From Neodiprion pinetum (Eukaryota > Arthropoda > Insecta > Hymenoptera > Diprionidae), in contig NC_060234.1 of NCBI RefSeq assembly GCF_021155775.2, positions 1,984,001 through 2,048,000 of the forward strand: DNA of 64,000 bases. Reading direction: 5' to 3'. The first letter of the stretch is position 1, and every line of letters starts with the position of its first letter. The translations under genes were made by a program, and so were the position numbers. The notes under the pieces were generated by a model. It was not told where the DNA came from and made no database searches. It worked only from the letters and a program-made list of their open reading frames with translations. Below, piece by piece: positions 36,301 to 50,300 of the stretch.

Positions 36301-39300
36301 ACCAACCTTACGGTATATAGGTGTAATGGAGAATCAGATATTATTGTTAGGTGCAGATTATTTACTTAATCGGGATGACCGAAATTTTAACTTTGATAAA
36401 TTTCTGCTAATTAACAATTATATATATATATTATATATATATATATATTTTGTAATGCTGCAGAGCAAATTGAGAACGAAAGAATGAGCTGAGAGTGAAA
36501 TGCAGGGAAAATATATACAACATGCACACACATATATATATATATATATCGTAACTTTGTGTTATTAATGGCTCCGGGATAGCTTATCTTCCGCACTTCC
36601 TGCTCGAGAAAGATCCATCGTCTATACTGCAGGTCACATGCATATTTGTATACCTATGTATATAAAATATCTTATACGTATAGATATATGTTATACGCTA
36701 TCGGTTGTTTTTTTTTTCCACGGACGTGTATTTAAGAGTCTATATCTGCATTCATCGTGCAGCGCGATGTATCAGAATATGCACGTATTAATTGTACCAT
36801 GTATATTAAATTAACACTATTAACGATCACGCGGGTAAATTTATTTATACAATGTATACACGATATATTCAAGGAGCATGATTTTCCAAAATTAATTACA
36901 GAACTGTGTTTGTTTGTTTTTTTTTGTTTTTTCTTTTTTTTTCTTAACCTCATTTTTATTGATTTTATTTTTATCGGACAGAGTATAAGCGGAAAGAAAA
37001 AATTAAAAAACGATTTTATTGTGGCGCGGAGATGCGCAGGGTGTATAAATAAGAGAAAATTCAAGGAAAATAATATAGAAAGGGAGAGAAATAAATTCAT
37101 TCGAATCACGTATATGCTGCAGGGCTTGAACTACTACTACTTCTACTACCGCTGTACCATAACTATATCGCTTATATATACTACCGGGATTGAATTAAAG
37201 GACACCACACTTCTTAGGCGCAACCCCTCGTAAATTATTCATTAAAATCCTGTGACGTGACCTGCTAAGGCAACTAGCCAAGAAGGGATAATAAGGGAAG
37301 AGGGTGCCTGCCTCTCTCGAATTGGGATCGAAACCATAATGTGACTGCGCCAATCGCCAATTACACGTATGGACCATTTCACGTCAATTCTCGACTATCA
37401 CTGAGAGAAAATTTCAGTTCCGTTCAGCGCTTAGTTTTTAACTATTTTCATTCTTTACCACAATCGAAAAATATTGTTCTAGGCACGAAATGATAATTAG
37501 TTTTCAAACTGTTACCGGGAAGTCTAGTATCCGTTACTATTCTTTCTCGTTACGATCACTGTTACCAGATTTTCGCGTGACTGTGGCGAGAATTTAATGC
37601 TTGTGCAACGATAAATTGACGTTAATGTCGAGATAAGTTGATTATTCACAATTATTCACAAGATTGATAGTAATTATCATTCGTTAATTCAATATACATC
37701 ATCGTTTTGATTAAAAACTCTGTTCCTCTCATAGGTTCTCTTATTTTCCGCGTTATTGTTGTTGTTGTACGTTACTGTTACGAATTTGTAGGTTGAAATT
37801 AATGTCGAGAGGAGAAATTCCTCCGGTGCAGAGAGGATCACCGACGTTCGTGACAGCCGTGCGTACGTTTATACAATGCCTTCTGCGGTCTTGCGGAGCG
37901 GGCTTTAATTATTCCAGATAATTACCTTTGATTGTTTTGAACCCCAAATTCAGCCCTCAGCCCTTACGCTCAGCTTTGAAATGTTGGTCAAATTCACGGT
38001 GGTGGGTTATGCATGTGTAACACGCGCGATTACGCCCGTATGTTTATACAAATACATATACAAATGTGGGCGCGCGCGTGTGTGTGTATAAAATTTGAAC
38101 CTGCTTTGTACCACGTGGAGAAGCCGTTGCAATACACCGTAGAGAAACAGACCACGATTCTGCGTTATTGTCGGCACGTCTGCACGTGTATGTCGGAATA
38201 AACCGCGGAACCCTTTTTGAAACTGGCGTGTGCGGTGAAATGAAATGAAATGCGAAAATTCCAACGCGAGTTGCTTTTAATGTATACGTAAACGTATCGT
38301 ATATTGTTACGAGCTGCATATGTACATTTCGTGTGTTATACGATTTTAATCACTGGGGGAAAAGGTATTTGAACAAATTATATATGTACATATGTATCGT
38401 GTACTTGAATTCTTCTCATATTGTTTGACGAACGTAAGGGAGAACGATTCGGAAGAAGCAAAAAAAAAAAAGAAAAAACAAAAAACTAACACAAGGATTG
38501 TAAAACATGTTTTTATTTATTTCTTTGCGCGTGTATAGTTGTTTGTTCTTTCACACCGTCGCGATGCTCTATTTTGTCGCTGTTATCGCTGACCTAAAGC
38601 TCTTGAATATATATTATCAATACGGTGTACATGCAAGGATCGAAGTTTAAAACCTGAGGGAAATGCCACGCGCCTTCCACTGCTTCAGATTACATATATC
38701 GTTCGCATAAATACATCCTAGATATCGTATAACATGCGTGTAATCGGTTTTGTAATTATATAACATCGCACCTTTATTACACATACTCGTACTTATACGC
38801 TATACCTATGCGTACATTATATATTCCAAATACGCAACGGTCCGTACCAACGACTGCGGCTTAGGTATTACAATCGCCATTCGAATCTAGTTTATGTAAT
38901 ACGATCGGCTACGCACCGTAGGTAAATGTTATATTACGAATCGTTGAAAAAATTTCAAATCACGTAGGATACACGAAGTATAAATACTGCAGTGTACAGA
39001 GACTGATAATCTGTGCAATGCTCGTATAACGACGACACGACGTGTTTTGAAATATACAATTTAAACATTCATCCGGGATAAAAATTGCGATGTCGAAGAT
39101 TTTTTCTTTCTCCTTTTTTTTTTTTTCTGCCAACATGACGATCGAAAATGCGAATTATTATACAACACCGAAAAAAGGAAATGTTTCAAATGTCGTAGTA
39201 TATATTATACAGAGCGAATTCGTAATGACTGCATGGTCTGTCGTCTGCTAAAATTTAATGCGCATGCGCTACGATCCGGGAACAACTGTCTCTGACCTAA

Positions 39301-41309
39301 TTCCATTTATTCCACGTGAAATTTGTAACGCACGTAGGGACCTCGACACCTTCGATATTGATCATTTTTTCGTACGACGTTGCAACCCACGCAAAAGGGT
39401 CTTGGAATTCTTGTCAGATTTTGATGGGCGACGGTAGAATTTAAATAAAATTTAACAACAAATACCGGCAACGCCATTTTTGAGAATCTGAAAAAATTTA
39501 CACCGATCTTACGATTTAAAATATGATTTTGAAATTTCGCTGGTGGCTAATAAAAAATAAAAATATCTTTGAGACTCTTTTTGGGTTGGAAGCAACGTGA
39601 CGGTAAGAAGATGTCAATAATCGAAGGGCGTGAAGTACGTGGGTTAGAAATTTGACGTGGAATGCACCGTACACATGCATGTATTTCAAGACATCGCGGA
39701 CCAGCGGTACGGGAATTTCGGGGGTGTTTCGATTTTACGACTCGACCGCAGAGAAACGTTCCGCAACTGCCATGCCGGCTCGTGCGTTGTTTCCGCCTTA
39801 TTGCGGTACGCGTAACGTCGTGCGGTCAGACCGCGGCGATCATCGTTGAAGCGAATTTGCGGTTTTCCATGTTTGTGCGCGATTGGTTAATCCGGCGGGT
39901 GGGTTTCATCGTGCCGGATGCTCGGCTTAACACATCGACCCGCGGTTCGCGGTTTTTGCCACATTAAAACGGCTATCGAAAAGGAAGGAAGATGTATGTA
40001 TCGACGGAGTGAGTAGCTGACCGTCGAATTGTCGAACGCGCATGCGCTAAAATTGTAGAGCAAAAGCGGTCGTTTGGTCAGGTTGACCAACCTACGTGAG
40101 TTCGGACGACGGGTCGCCACGATGTCTCTAACCTCAAAAATTTTAACCACCCGTCGGTGACAATTGTCAATGTTGTTCGATCCGTGAAAAAATATCGACG
40201 GCATTTGTCACAGATGAAACATTTTGACCGTTGGAACTGTTTTTGAATGTCGAACGGGCAGATTGAGATTGTTTTTACTCGGAAAAATTATTTATCGGGG
40301 GAATGACCGAAGTCGAGAACAACTGACGTCGACAGGCTTCCAATTTTTTGAGGTTAAATAAAGTCTGAATTTAACGACGGTTGGTTAACCTGAGAAAACA
40401 ACTGCTTTTGATGTAGAATTTTAGCGTAGTATGCGCGTAGAAACAAGAGAGAATCGAGGGAATAAAGAATTGGCGCAGGAATTCGTTTCATTTGATAAAC
40501 AATACGTTCTTGATTTTTGTTATTTACGATTTTATCAAGATATATTGTATATTAAATAATTGTTGAGTCTATATATTTCCATTTCAAAGTGAACGTGTTA
40601 ATTTCCGCCACACGGGTCGTTGTTACATCTATAATGATATTTTCCGCTGTCGAGAATTTCTATTTAACATCCGTCGTGCTATATAATCTATAAATATACG
40701 CGTAAAATTAGATACATACACGTACGTTTCCATAGGCATGTATGTATGCACGGATAGCAGACACCGTGCGTTATGGGTATTTATATGCTTATACCTTTAC
40801 AGACGACGGAAAATAATCCCCCGTGGATTACCGGCTGATTTAAAGCTCAAATCCACCATCCCTCTTCCCCCCCCCTCCACCCCCTTTCTCTCTGTTCTCT
40901 CGCTTCTTCTCTCTACTCCGAACATCCCTAGGGACGGTTTTAGTTAATATTATTTCCCGCGGCTATCCGCAGGTTTTAACCCAAGCTAATCTCCATTAGT
41001 CGCGGTTTAAATGTGTGTAATACGTATGTATATGGATGTACGTGTAAGGTGTGTAGGTGGAACGCGTCTCAGGTTATTCAAGCAAATTTTAACGCTCGGC
41101 ATAATTTCTCAAACACTTTATCAGTTTTTTAACGTCGGCAGTAAACGCTTCGCGATCGTGTCCAACTCTTTCGCACTCCTTGCTCTATATCGACTTCCAA
41201 AGGGTTTCCGGATTTCTCAGATTGGCTGGTATCAATTCCTACAGCTTTGCTCCACCCACTTCGTGATACTCGGGTTGTAATCTATTACGCCTAGGATCAG
41301 TCTCCCTCC

Positions 41310-41349
<40 letters not shown>

Positions 41350-44300
41350 CATCGAACGTTCTTCCGAGCATGGTTGCCATCGAATGGAGCCGCAAAGGGA
41401 GAGCCGAGCCGGAGAAGCGTGATCCTTTCCTACACTCTAGCAAAAGTCAAAGCTTCCGCCTTGAACTTGTCGTCGTTGGTTCGCCGAGCTTTCGAGGTCC
41501 GTTGGCGAGACAAAGCCTTTATGCTTCGTTGTCGTGGGCATTGCGCACTTCGCGTTTCGTTTCGTTAGTTCGCCTTCGCCCAGACGACGATTCTGCGGCG
41601 ACTCCATTCTTTGAAAGTCCGGCGCAGCTCGGATGCTCGAATCTACGCACGTATGGAAGGGTGCAACCGTACCGAGTAAAAGGTACAATGCGACATGCGT
41701 TTACGAAAACTTGTCCGCTTTACATGCTCGCCACTATCGGTCTCGTTCATCGTTGTCGGTGTTTAATGGTTGTGGTAGGTACAGACTTTGTTTTTTAGTG
41801 TGGTCGTTGCGCTATTTTCACCGTTACTAATTTTGATTGTTCTTTGAATTACTTTTTCTTTTTCGTGGAAATGTACTTCTTCAACAGTTTATTTCTCTCC
41901 GTTGTCTGAGTGCCAATATTGTTTTTTTGTTTTCTCAACCAATAGAAAATCGAGACACTCTCGTTGCACTTTATAGTTGCTATACTTGGTGTCGTTGACT
42001 AATTTATCTCTGTATTGAAAACGGCAAATAATAATGAAGTGGGAGATGCGACGTGAATGTCAACCGTTTCGCATTGATTGCCTTTTTTAAGTTGACTAGA
42101 TATCGTTTCTTGAATGCATACATATTAAGAGTACGGAGAATGGTCGGATAATTAGCGACGACTGTAATCCAGAGAATTTTCGTTATCGCTTCACTGCATC
42201 ACCTCGAGACCGACTATCGATACACGTTTCACGCACCTAATGGGCTGGGCCACCCTTTAAACAATTTTGACAGGCGTCGAGCGTTGCACGTCCTAATCGC
42301 GATTCTCCTCCTCTTCTCTTCCTCTTTTCATGCCTTGCCATGCCGTGTCCGGGTGTTAAATGTCGAGGCATGTTGCCATTAGCGCCCGGTTTGTGGGAAT
42401 AGAAGGCGGAGAACCAACATCTTGTATCTATAACAACGCGGTTACACGCAATGGTGATCATTTTCGACTCTTGGCGGGGAGATACAAGTTCGAGATTGCG
42501 TTTACCAAGGCTTGTGTTCAACAGGGCGGTATACTAGACTCCGTTGAATAATGGTCTCTTTGTTTGTTTGTTTTTTTTTTTTTTCTTCTCTCTACCACTT
42601 TATCACGCTGCTTGCAAATTGCACTTGATAACGAATTTTTCAAATTCAGGGAGGAAGTCTGCGAACGTCTTCGATTATTCGAATTCAAGTTCCGTATCAT
42701 CGTAAATATCGTAATTTTGTCAGTTGTATCGTATAAAATTGAAGATTAAAGAGAAAATATAAAAAGAAGGGATAAACGCAATCATCAATTCATTAGAAAG
42801 GTAATATAGAGAATTGCTGGTTTCTGGTGGATATCGTTCCAACTTTTATGGAACTGATATCAAGGGATGAAAGTTCGGGGATCTTTGATCCAAATTTCAG
42901 CAGACGTGGTACGAAGGGAAAGAAAAAAAAATGACTGTCCGAGGTATACTCTATAAGGAGGAGAAAGATACAAGTAACCCCTTAACATCTTATCTTCCGC
43001 ACGACCGTGTCACATCGAGAAGACGGTTTCATCCCTTATACTCCTTTGCTCTTTCCGCGTCCGTTCGCTTGGGATGTTTTAGCCGAGGGTTATATAGATA
43101 AGCCGATAGCTTTTCTTCTGCTTATTCTTCTTCTTCTTCTTCTTCTTCTTCTTTTTCATCTTTTTTCCATCCCGTTGAATCGTACGAGCACATAACGCCC
43201 GTCCTACAGGATTCGTTTCACTGAATATAAGCCTCTGCTACGTTGCACACTGTGTATCCTGGTATAACATCAGCAGCAGGCAGCAGCAGCTAGGCACGAA
43301 TTATACCGAATTATTCCAGCCAGGGAATCGATGAACCGTTTAATGGCCGTGCGGCAGAAAAAGGGGACGAAGTTAAATACTGGTAAACAGGAACATTTCT
43401 ATTCTTCGAGGGAATTGGTAGGTATATAGAAGGGCTGATGGTCGAAGTTCTGGTCTGATTTTAATTATTTTGTACACCGTCGGAGAGAAGCGATGTCGGA
43501 AATCCCGCTATTCCAATTCAATAGAAACAATCGGCTGATCTTGAAGTATTTTTCACCATTCGTATAGTTTAATTGAATATTTTCTTCAGCAGATACCGTG
43601 TACTTTTTTCACGTGTGCAAGGGTAGTCATTATCAATGCAGTTAAATAAACTACGTTTTATAGTTACCGCGAAATCTTACTGAAATTTTTATTTGGAATA
43701 TGGTTATTTTTACTAGACAATTCTTTCAGCTACGCGTACACTACTGGAATTGTAACGCACGTTTTTGGTGGTTTCAAAACGGATTTCAACTGATCACGAG
43801 AGATGATTTTATCGATGATTTCAGGTTCATTATGCATTATGTGTGGGGAGGTATTCACTCGTTGAAATAGCGAATCACTTTTGCAAGTGGCAGCTTTAAA
43901 AACGCTTGAAATCACTCGAAATCTCACGAAATCGTATGAAATCCTTTGAAGTTTCTCGAAATCGCTTGTTACCGAATTTATGAGCGAACAACCCCTCGAT
44001 TATGTACAATATAATGCACTTGTTCAATTTTTCGAACGAATGAACTCGAGCCTAGCATATGGCTGGTCATTATGTAGATTTTGCGGTTGTAATTTCATAC
44101 TTTTATACACCATGGTTATAAGTCGACCGAATGCAACTGCAGTGCGGTTTACTACTCGGATATACCGTGTTTCCTTCAAGTAAACCCACCCCGTGGAAAA
44201 AAAAAATTAGAAGAACAAAAACTTGGAAAAGAAAAAGGAGCAAGAAATGTATAACCGAGAAAATAGTATAATGAAATATATACCCAAGATTATGCGTGAT

Positions 44301-47300
44301 AAAAATCGTGTATGTGGTTTACCGTCGTCTTAATACGCAACGTCGAGGTCTACGCTCTTTAATAAGCGTATCATACTTTCGAACTTGTTGTATACCCGGT
44401 TGAAATTGTTTAAAAAAAAATTCACGTTGACGATAATCGAATTGCAGCGTGACGGTCTTTTCCAAGATGGTATTTTCCTTCCTTCTTTTTCTCCCAACGC
44501 GGTCACTCCTTATGGGACTCCAGGTGTTCCACCAGGTGTCCTGCGGCCAGCCTTGGATATACACGAACTTAAATCTATAGATATACATTCAGGAATGCCT
44601 TGGGTGTAGTGTATTGTATAAGGAAGAAGTCTCGAGAGACTCAACACACAACATGTTTAAGGAGTTGGTCACGTACCGCTAAGTACAGTTACGCAAACAC
44701 GCATTGGTAACGTATCCTAACCATATACTATACACGTAGGCTACCTTCTCAGGCTAGTTACGGATTTTCGGGCAAATCGCAGATCCCAAGTTGTCCGAAG
44801 TATGCCGCAGATATTTCGGTTATGATACCGTTCCGGTATCGTTGTTGTGTCGGTAAACATATTTCGATGCTCAAACTCCGCGAATTATAATCACCCTGCA
44901 TATTCTCGATTAAATAAGAGAAATATAGAGACGAGGCGATGCTCTGGTGATTATTTCGCTCCGTCAGTAAATACCTACAAGTTTCGAGGATAGTTTCAAA
45001 CACGATGAAATTCCGAACAATTTATGGTCGAGTAAACGGCACGGGTCCTTGAGACGAAACACGGTGAACTGTATACCCATCTACGCTCTTAAATTGAAAC
45101 AGCTCCATCGTCTCTGTGTACATATTGCATCTTTGCTAGATGGATGGTAGAGACAAGGAGAAGTATCTTATATGGGTTCGCAACTGAAAAAGTATCGGCC
45201 AAAAAGCGGCAAACAGTTGTTCAACGAGTCACCGGAATAGCACTCATAAGCAACAAGGGTCACAATCTGATTGGCGCTTAGCAATCAGGGTTCAATTGGG
45301 TTCAATTGGGTTCAATGTGATTGGCGCTTTGTGGAACTTTTGCTGCAGCAACGTCATCTTGATTTGCCTCTAGTTTGAGGACACTTTCTATAAACGGAGA
45401 TAGTCCTCCCAGTACCTCTATCCTCCGTAGTCTTTCAACCTTCTTCTCATCCTCGTCTTCTTCAAAACTTGTACCAGAAACCATTATCCCGTCTTCGCTA
45501 TTGCCTTGCGTCGTAGATGCTGTACTTGTACACAAATACGTGGGTATAATGTCGGAACAACGACGAATGCTCGAGGCGGCACGACTTGGCGTCGTAGGTG
45601 GACCCGACCATGGGTCACCCGGGCATCGGGCAAAGCCTGTCTTATCTAGGATCACCGAGTCGGTCACGCCTGCACGGAACATGCTCTCGGGTTTACTCCG
45701 TCGACCAGTCTCGCTCTCGTTTATACCTAGGGTATGTTGCTTGGAGGAGTCTCAAGGCACGTCCACAACGATTAACCCAACGATTCGCCTCTCTCCTCAC
45801 TCCATGGTTCTTGGATCATTTTATTTATCCCTTCGTAATACTTCAATGCCAAGCATTGTCAAACAAACGGTAGCAGTACTCCAGACAGTGATTCTGGTTA
45901 AGGGTATCATGGTGTCCATTGGTCCTGCAAATGTCCTTGAACTTTGATTGTCCTTCAAAAGTCTCGGCAACTGTCTTTGAATTTTTCTTACGTCCCGGAA
46001 GTATTTCACTTTTAACGTCTTTGGGTTTGGTACGGATTTTTTACCGCACACCATGGTTACGGGTATAATACACGGTTTGGTTGTATGTTCAAGTTACCCT
46101 TTGGCGAATTTCGTCGGCTACATCCGTCCACATACCAATCAAAGCTGCGCTTTACTCTTCAGGTGACTTTGGAATGGCAAAGAATAGGAAAGACAGTATC
46201 AGAGGACAATTTGAATAACACCGTGTAGTGTTTTGTTGTACTTCTATTACATCAAGTCGCACTTTCTCTGTTGCCGTCATCACCGAGATCTGTATGCGGG
46301 ACACGCCAAAGCCTCACTGCATGGCATGGTGCAGGGAGAGGAAGAGGAGACGTAGAATAATTGATGTTGCATGGAGTTGAGGCTATGGCTTTGGCATTAC
46401 GGAATCTGTGTAGCTACGTGTGGTTACGTGCGGTAAAATACAAAAGGAGATCTTTCAGTTTGCGTTCTTCATGCAGGTATTCTTCAGCTTCGCGAGCTTT
46501 TAGTTTAAATTGAAAAGTTCCTCGTCTTTCTCGTACTCGTACTCCAGCTCTCTTCTTCTTCATTACCGTCCTTCACTCGCTTCATTGTCAGTTTCGTTTC
46601 AATTTCTAGTACTTGGGCCCATCCGTGACTCGAGCTTCTTATTTCGAAAATCACTTTACCACAGATGCATTTTGGTTGCATAAAATTGAGTTGCTTGCAA
46701 GCCAGTTGAAAACACTATTTTAGGTTTACGTATTTTGATTTTGTCGAACGTAGAAGACACATTTGAACATTTATTTTATCACTTTTTTAAACGGGAATAA
46801 AAAAGACCGCTTCGTTTTTGATACGACTATTTATCTTGAACGTCGTTCAATGGGTTTTGAAGGGGGGGATTGTTAACGGATGTCACTGAGGTTTCATTTA
46901 ACGTTACACGAATGCATTGCTTGACCGTCAATAATTATCGGAAATGCCGTTTTTTGTTTTTTTTTTTCAGTTTTTCGTTAGGGTAATTTAAGTTGGATTC
47001 TGTGAGTGCATTAAGTATAATTTGTTTATATATGATCGGGGTATGAGGAGTGTGAGGAGTACAGACAGGATATAGCTCGCGAGTTTAAACGACTCTGCTC
47101 TCTGAGCGTCGAGTAATTAAGATATGATACCCAGCTCGAATATGGGATACATGCAACCAGCAACGAGGAACGACGCCCACGATCCAATTTAACATGCAAA
47201 TTGAGACCAGGTGTGCAGCCTCCGGGACGAATGCCGCTGCTTGGTTCTTATTTCTTAATCTTTTTCTCGATGCACGTCGTGGACGTAGCGGCATGATTGT

Positions 47301-50300
47301 GGCTCGGTAATTGTAATTACCATTAGAAGAAAAAGATGAAGAAGGGGAAAATGGTAATAGGAAAAAATTGAAGACACAATTAGACGAACGTCAAGTCCGA
47401 CGTTCAAGACGTACGAGTTTCATTGCAACTCACTTCACTACGTATTCCAGAGCGGAAGTTTGTAGGGTGGAAGCAGACACGGTGCTTGCCACCGTTTTGC
47501 GCAGTTTGTTATAGTTGCGGAAGCCGGGAGAGTGTAGAAAACCGGAATATCGAAGAAAGATTACTGCGTACTCTCGAAATATCATTGGAGTGAAAATTGC
47601 AGAACTCGCATGATGGAATGAAATATTCACGCAATCTTTAAGAGTGAACTTTTCCACTTCAAACGCTTGGAGCGAATAAAATCACTTTGAATTTCACCCG
47701 ATGATTGGAGTGAATTCTCACTCCAACACACGAAGAGACCACTTATATGGATGCATAAACCAAGGGAATCGTAAAAAATGAACATTCCATTGTTTTATGC
47801 CCGATCTTTTTCTTCTTATCGCGAACTCATACCGGAGACACTTCAAGTGTGCAACGAAGTATATCTAATATCGAATTGCCTCTCGTTCCTTCTTCCTGTA
47901 ACTTTTACAGATTAGGTATTGCATTTTCAAGTGCAGTTATATGTGGCTTTCATTGTTCTAACCCGGTTCTAATTCTCTCGTTTCATTTATTTCCTAACGA
48001 ATGAATGAAATAACATTCGTGAACGTGGCAGGTAACTATTTCATTGGTACGAGCTACTGTTATAGGATTGACGAAATGGTCGAACGAATGAACTGATTTA
48101 TAAACCCATTCAGTGCGGAGGGTATGCAGTACGGATATTGTAAAAACTTTTCTATTCAACTCTCCCTTCGTGATCTATACACACACACAATGTAACACAC
48201 TTTTGTACATAATGTGATACAAGAGCTTAGGCAAAGAAACTTTGATATTGGCACTTTTAGGAAATTAAAAAGTTCCCCCGTTTCTTCATCCCTTCGTCGC
48301 GATCATTTTCGAGGGTGCAGTTCGTTCTAGCGCAAGGATTCATTTCTTCCCTACGTCTTCTTCTTATTGTTTTTTATCCCCCTCGCTCCCTCTGTTTACT
48401 TCTGTTTCGTTCGCTACATTTCTTTTCTTTTTTTTTTTTTTTTTCACTATCTTTCTTCTTCTCCTTCTCCTTATTATATCCTCAACCCCCTCGTCAAACG
48501 ACCGTTGCGTGTACATTACACTTCGCGTACCTTGGGCAGTGTATTAGTAAGACCGCAATAGCTAGACTGCCGAGTTATAAGATATCTTTTCAACGTTTCA
48601 ATATACTGCTGCAATAAACGCGTATCCTGATCCTAGCTTCAACTAGCTTCAAGGAACGTTTTTTGACGTGGGGGGTGCAGTGTGTGCAGGAAATTGGACG
48701 CGTTTAATGGACCCGTCAAAGGACCTTGCCTCGAGGTCCGGTTTTTCTTACCTTCATTTTCCGCGGTTCTTCTTGCTTTTTTTTTTTTTTTTTATGACTT
48801 TTCTCCAGTTTGGAGTGAGAATAAGTATAAAAAAAAAAGACAGATAAATAGGAAGGAAACGTGTTGAGGATACCTCCGAGTTTGTGGAATGGATGATTTT
48901 TTTGGAACATGTATTTATGGCAAAGCTTAGGTACGACGATGATAGGACTCACCGTATCGGACCATTTTTACTTGGAGGATTGCCTCGCTCTGTATACGAT
49001 CTTGATCGTTGTTTGCTCTGCATGAATAATAACCGGTGTCCATAACGTCGAGTCTCGTTATCTTCAAACGGCTACCGGCGATGTTTTGGGCCGAATGCTC
49101 GTGCGCCTGATAACAAGAAAATAAGGAACGAGAGGTTGATCGAATTCCCAACATTCTTTGTCTCATCTTAAGGGGTTGTACCTAGTCAGGAAGCCGAATA
49201 TATATAGTATACATATACTTGAATATGCGTAGTTTAAGAAAAAGAAAGTTTTTAAAGAAAGTGGATTTTTGTAAGATCTTAACATCATGTTCGCTGACAC
49301 GCCTCGATCATCATCGCTTACCTGGGAGTGAATTTTCCTTATGCTCACTCTGCCCGGCTCCTCTTCAACCGGCGCTTCGTTTTTGTACCAACGTATCTTT
49401 TTCGGCGGCGGATCGCCGACAACCTCGCAACGCATGTTAACCACCCCTCCGGATTCTCGCGTCATGTTGTTCAGCGCACGAACGAATTTCAACGTTCCGC
49501 CCTTTGTGCTCGACGTCGCGTCAATTTCCGTTCTGCGGACAAAGAGTGTAAAAAGAAAATCAAACGTTTGCGTGGAAATTGAACGTCTCATTTTGCTGCG
49601 TCGTTTATTTTAACTAAGGTTTTTGTTTCGCCTGCGGCTACCAATCTTTTCATACCATCGTCGTGATCACAATACAGTGATAATAATGACAATTTTTTTA
49701 TTTATAAATATTCCTTTGATGTTGTGATTTTCAGCAGACTAGATAATAATTGATATATACATATATATAGGTGGATAGGATAGGAGTGATTATTGAATAT
49801 AAATCATATCCCTTATGATCGATAAGTCATCGAGCATAACAGGCAGCAGACAGCGGTCCGACGATATGTTGCAACGATCGCGATAAACATTTGTCCGTAT
49901 AATGCGTGCATATATGGGGCATTCCACCTACTCTCGCCTTCTTGGATTTGGTCCATGATTTTTTATGTTGTTGTTCCAACTCTGAAAAGCATTCCAATTT
50001 TTTTTTTTAGGATTTATCCTACCCTCCGTACTATTCCCAGAGCTCCTGAAATGACGATGTTTTGAAAATGATCGCGATATTTCGCAAAACGAAAAATTTT
50101 TTAACCAGCGTTTGATTTTTTTTTCAACAACTTTTCAACCGATTAATCAATTTTTTCTAGTAATTTTGACTTTGATTTTGAAGATATAGGGTTCGGTATG
50201 TATTCTCTGATACGATACATCTGTGAACTTGAATTGAAATTCCAAAGAAAAATTCAAACTTCATAATCAATTTCTTTTGGTTATTTTGATTTTTCAATTT

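Larger units (their letters stand above)
30787..48952. other. 18-kb Ror intron without supported genes
   Basis: Large intron between the linker exon and the second Ig exon. It contains TA-, CT-, TTC- and other microsatellites, several foldback elements (33735-34274, 39305-39669) and a repeat shared with 58.5 kb (35150-35470). It also holds a COX7A-like relic (45821-46090). I looked for nested genes on both strands and support none. Apparent ORFs in 34.4-35.0 kb and 36.7-37.2 kb are translated simple repeats. Confidence 0.55.

Noticed and set aside
39652..40204. More G+C-rich stretch with overlapping frames on both strands
   Set aside because: No frame shows family similarity or paired splice sites, and its left end is the terminus of a foldback element.
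45375..45947. 190-codon plus-strand frame with a Ser run
   Set aside because: The minus-strand frame through the same bases reads more like degraded protein; the plus frame has no recognisable motif and no splice partners.
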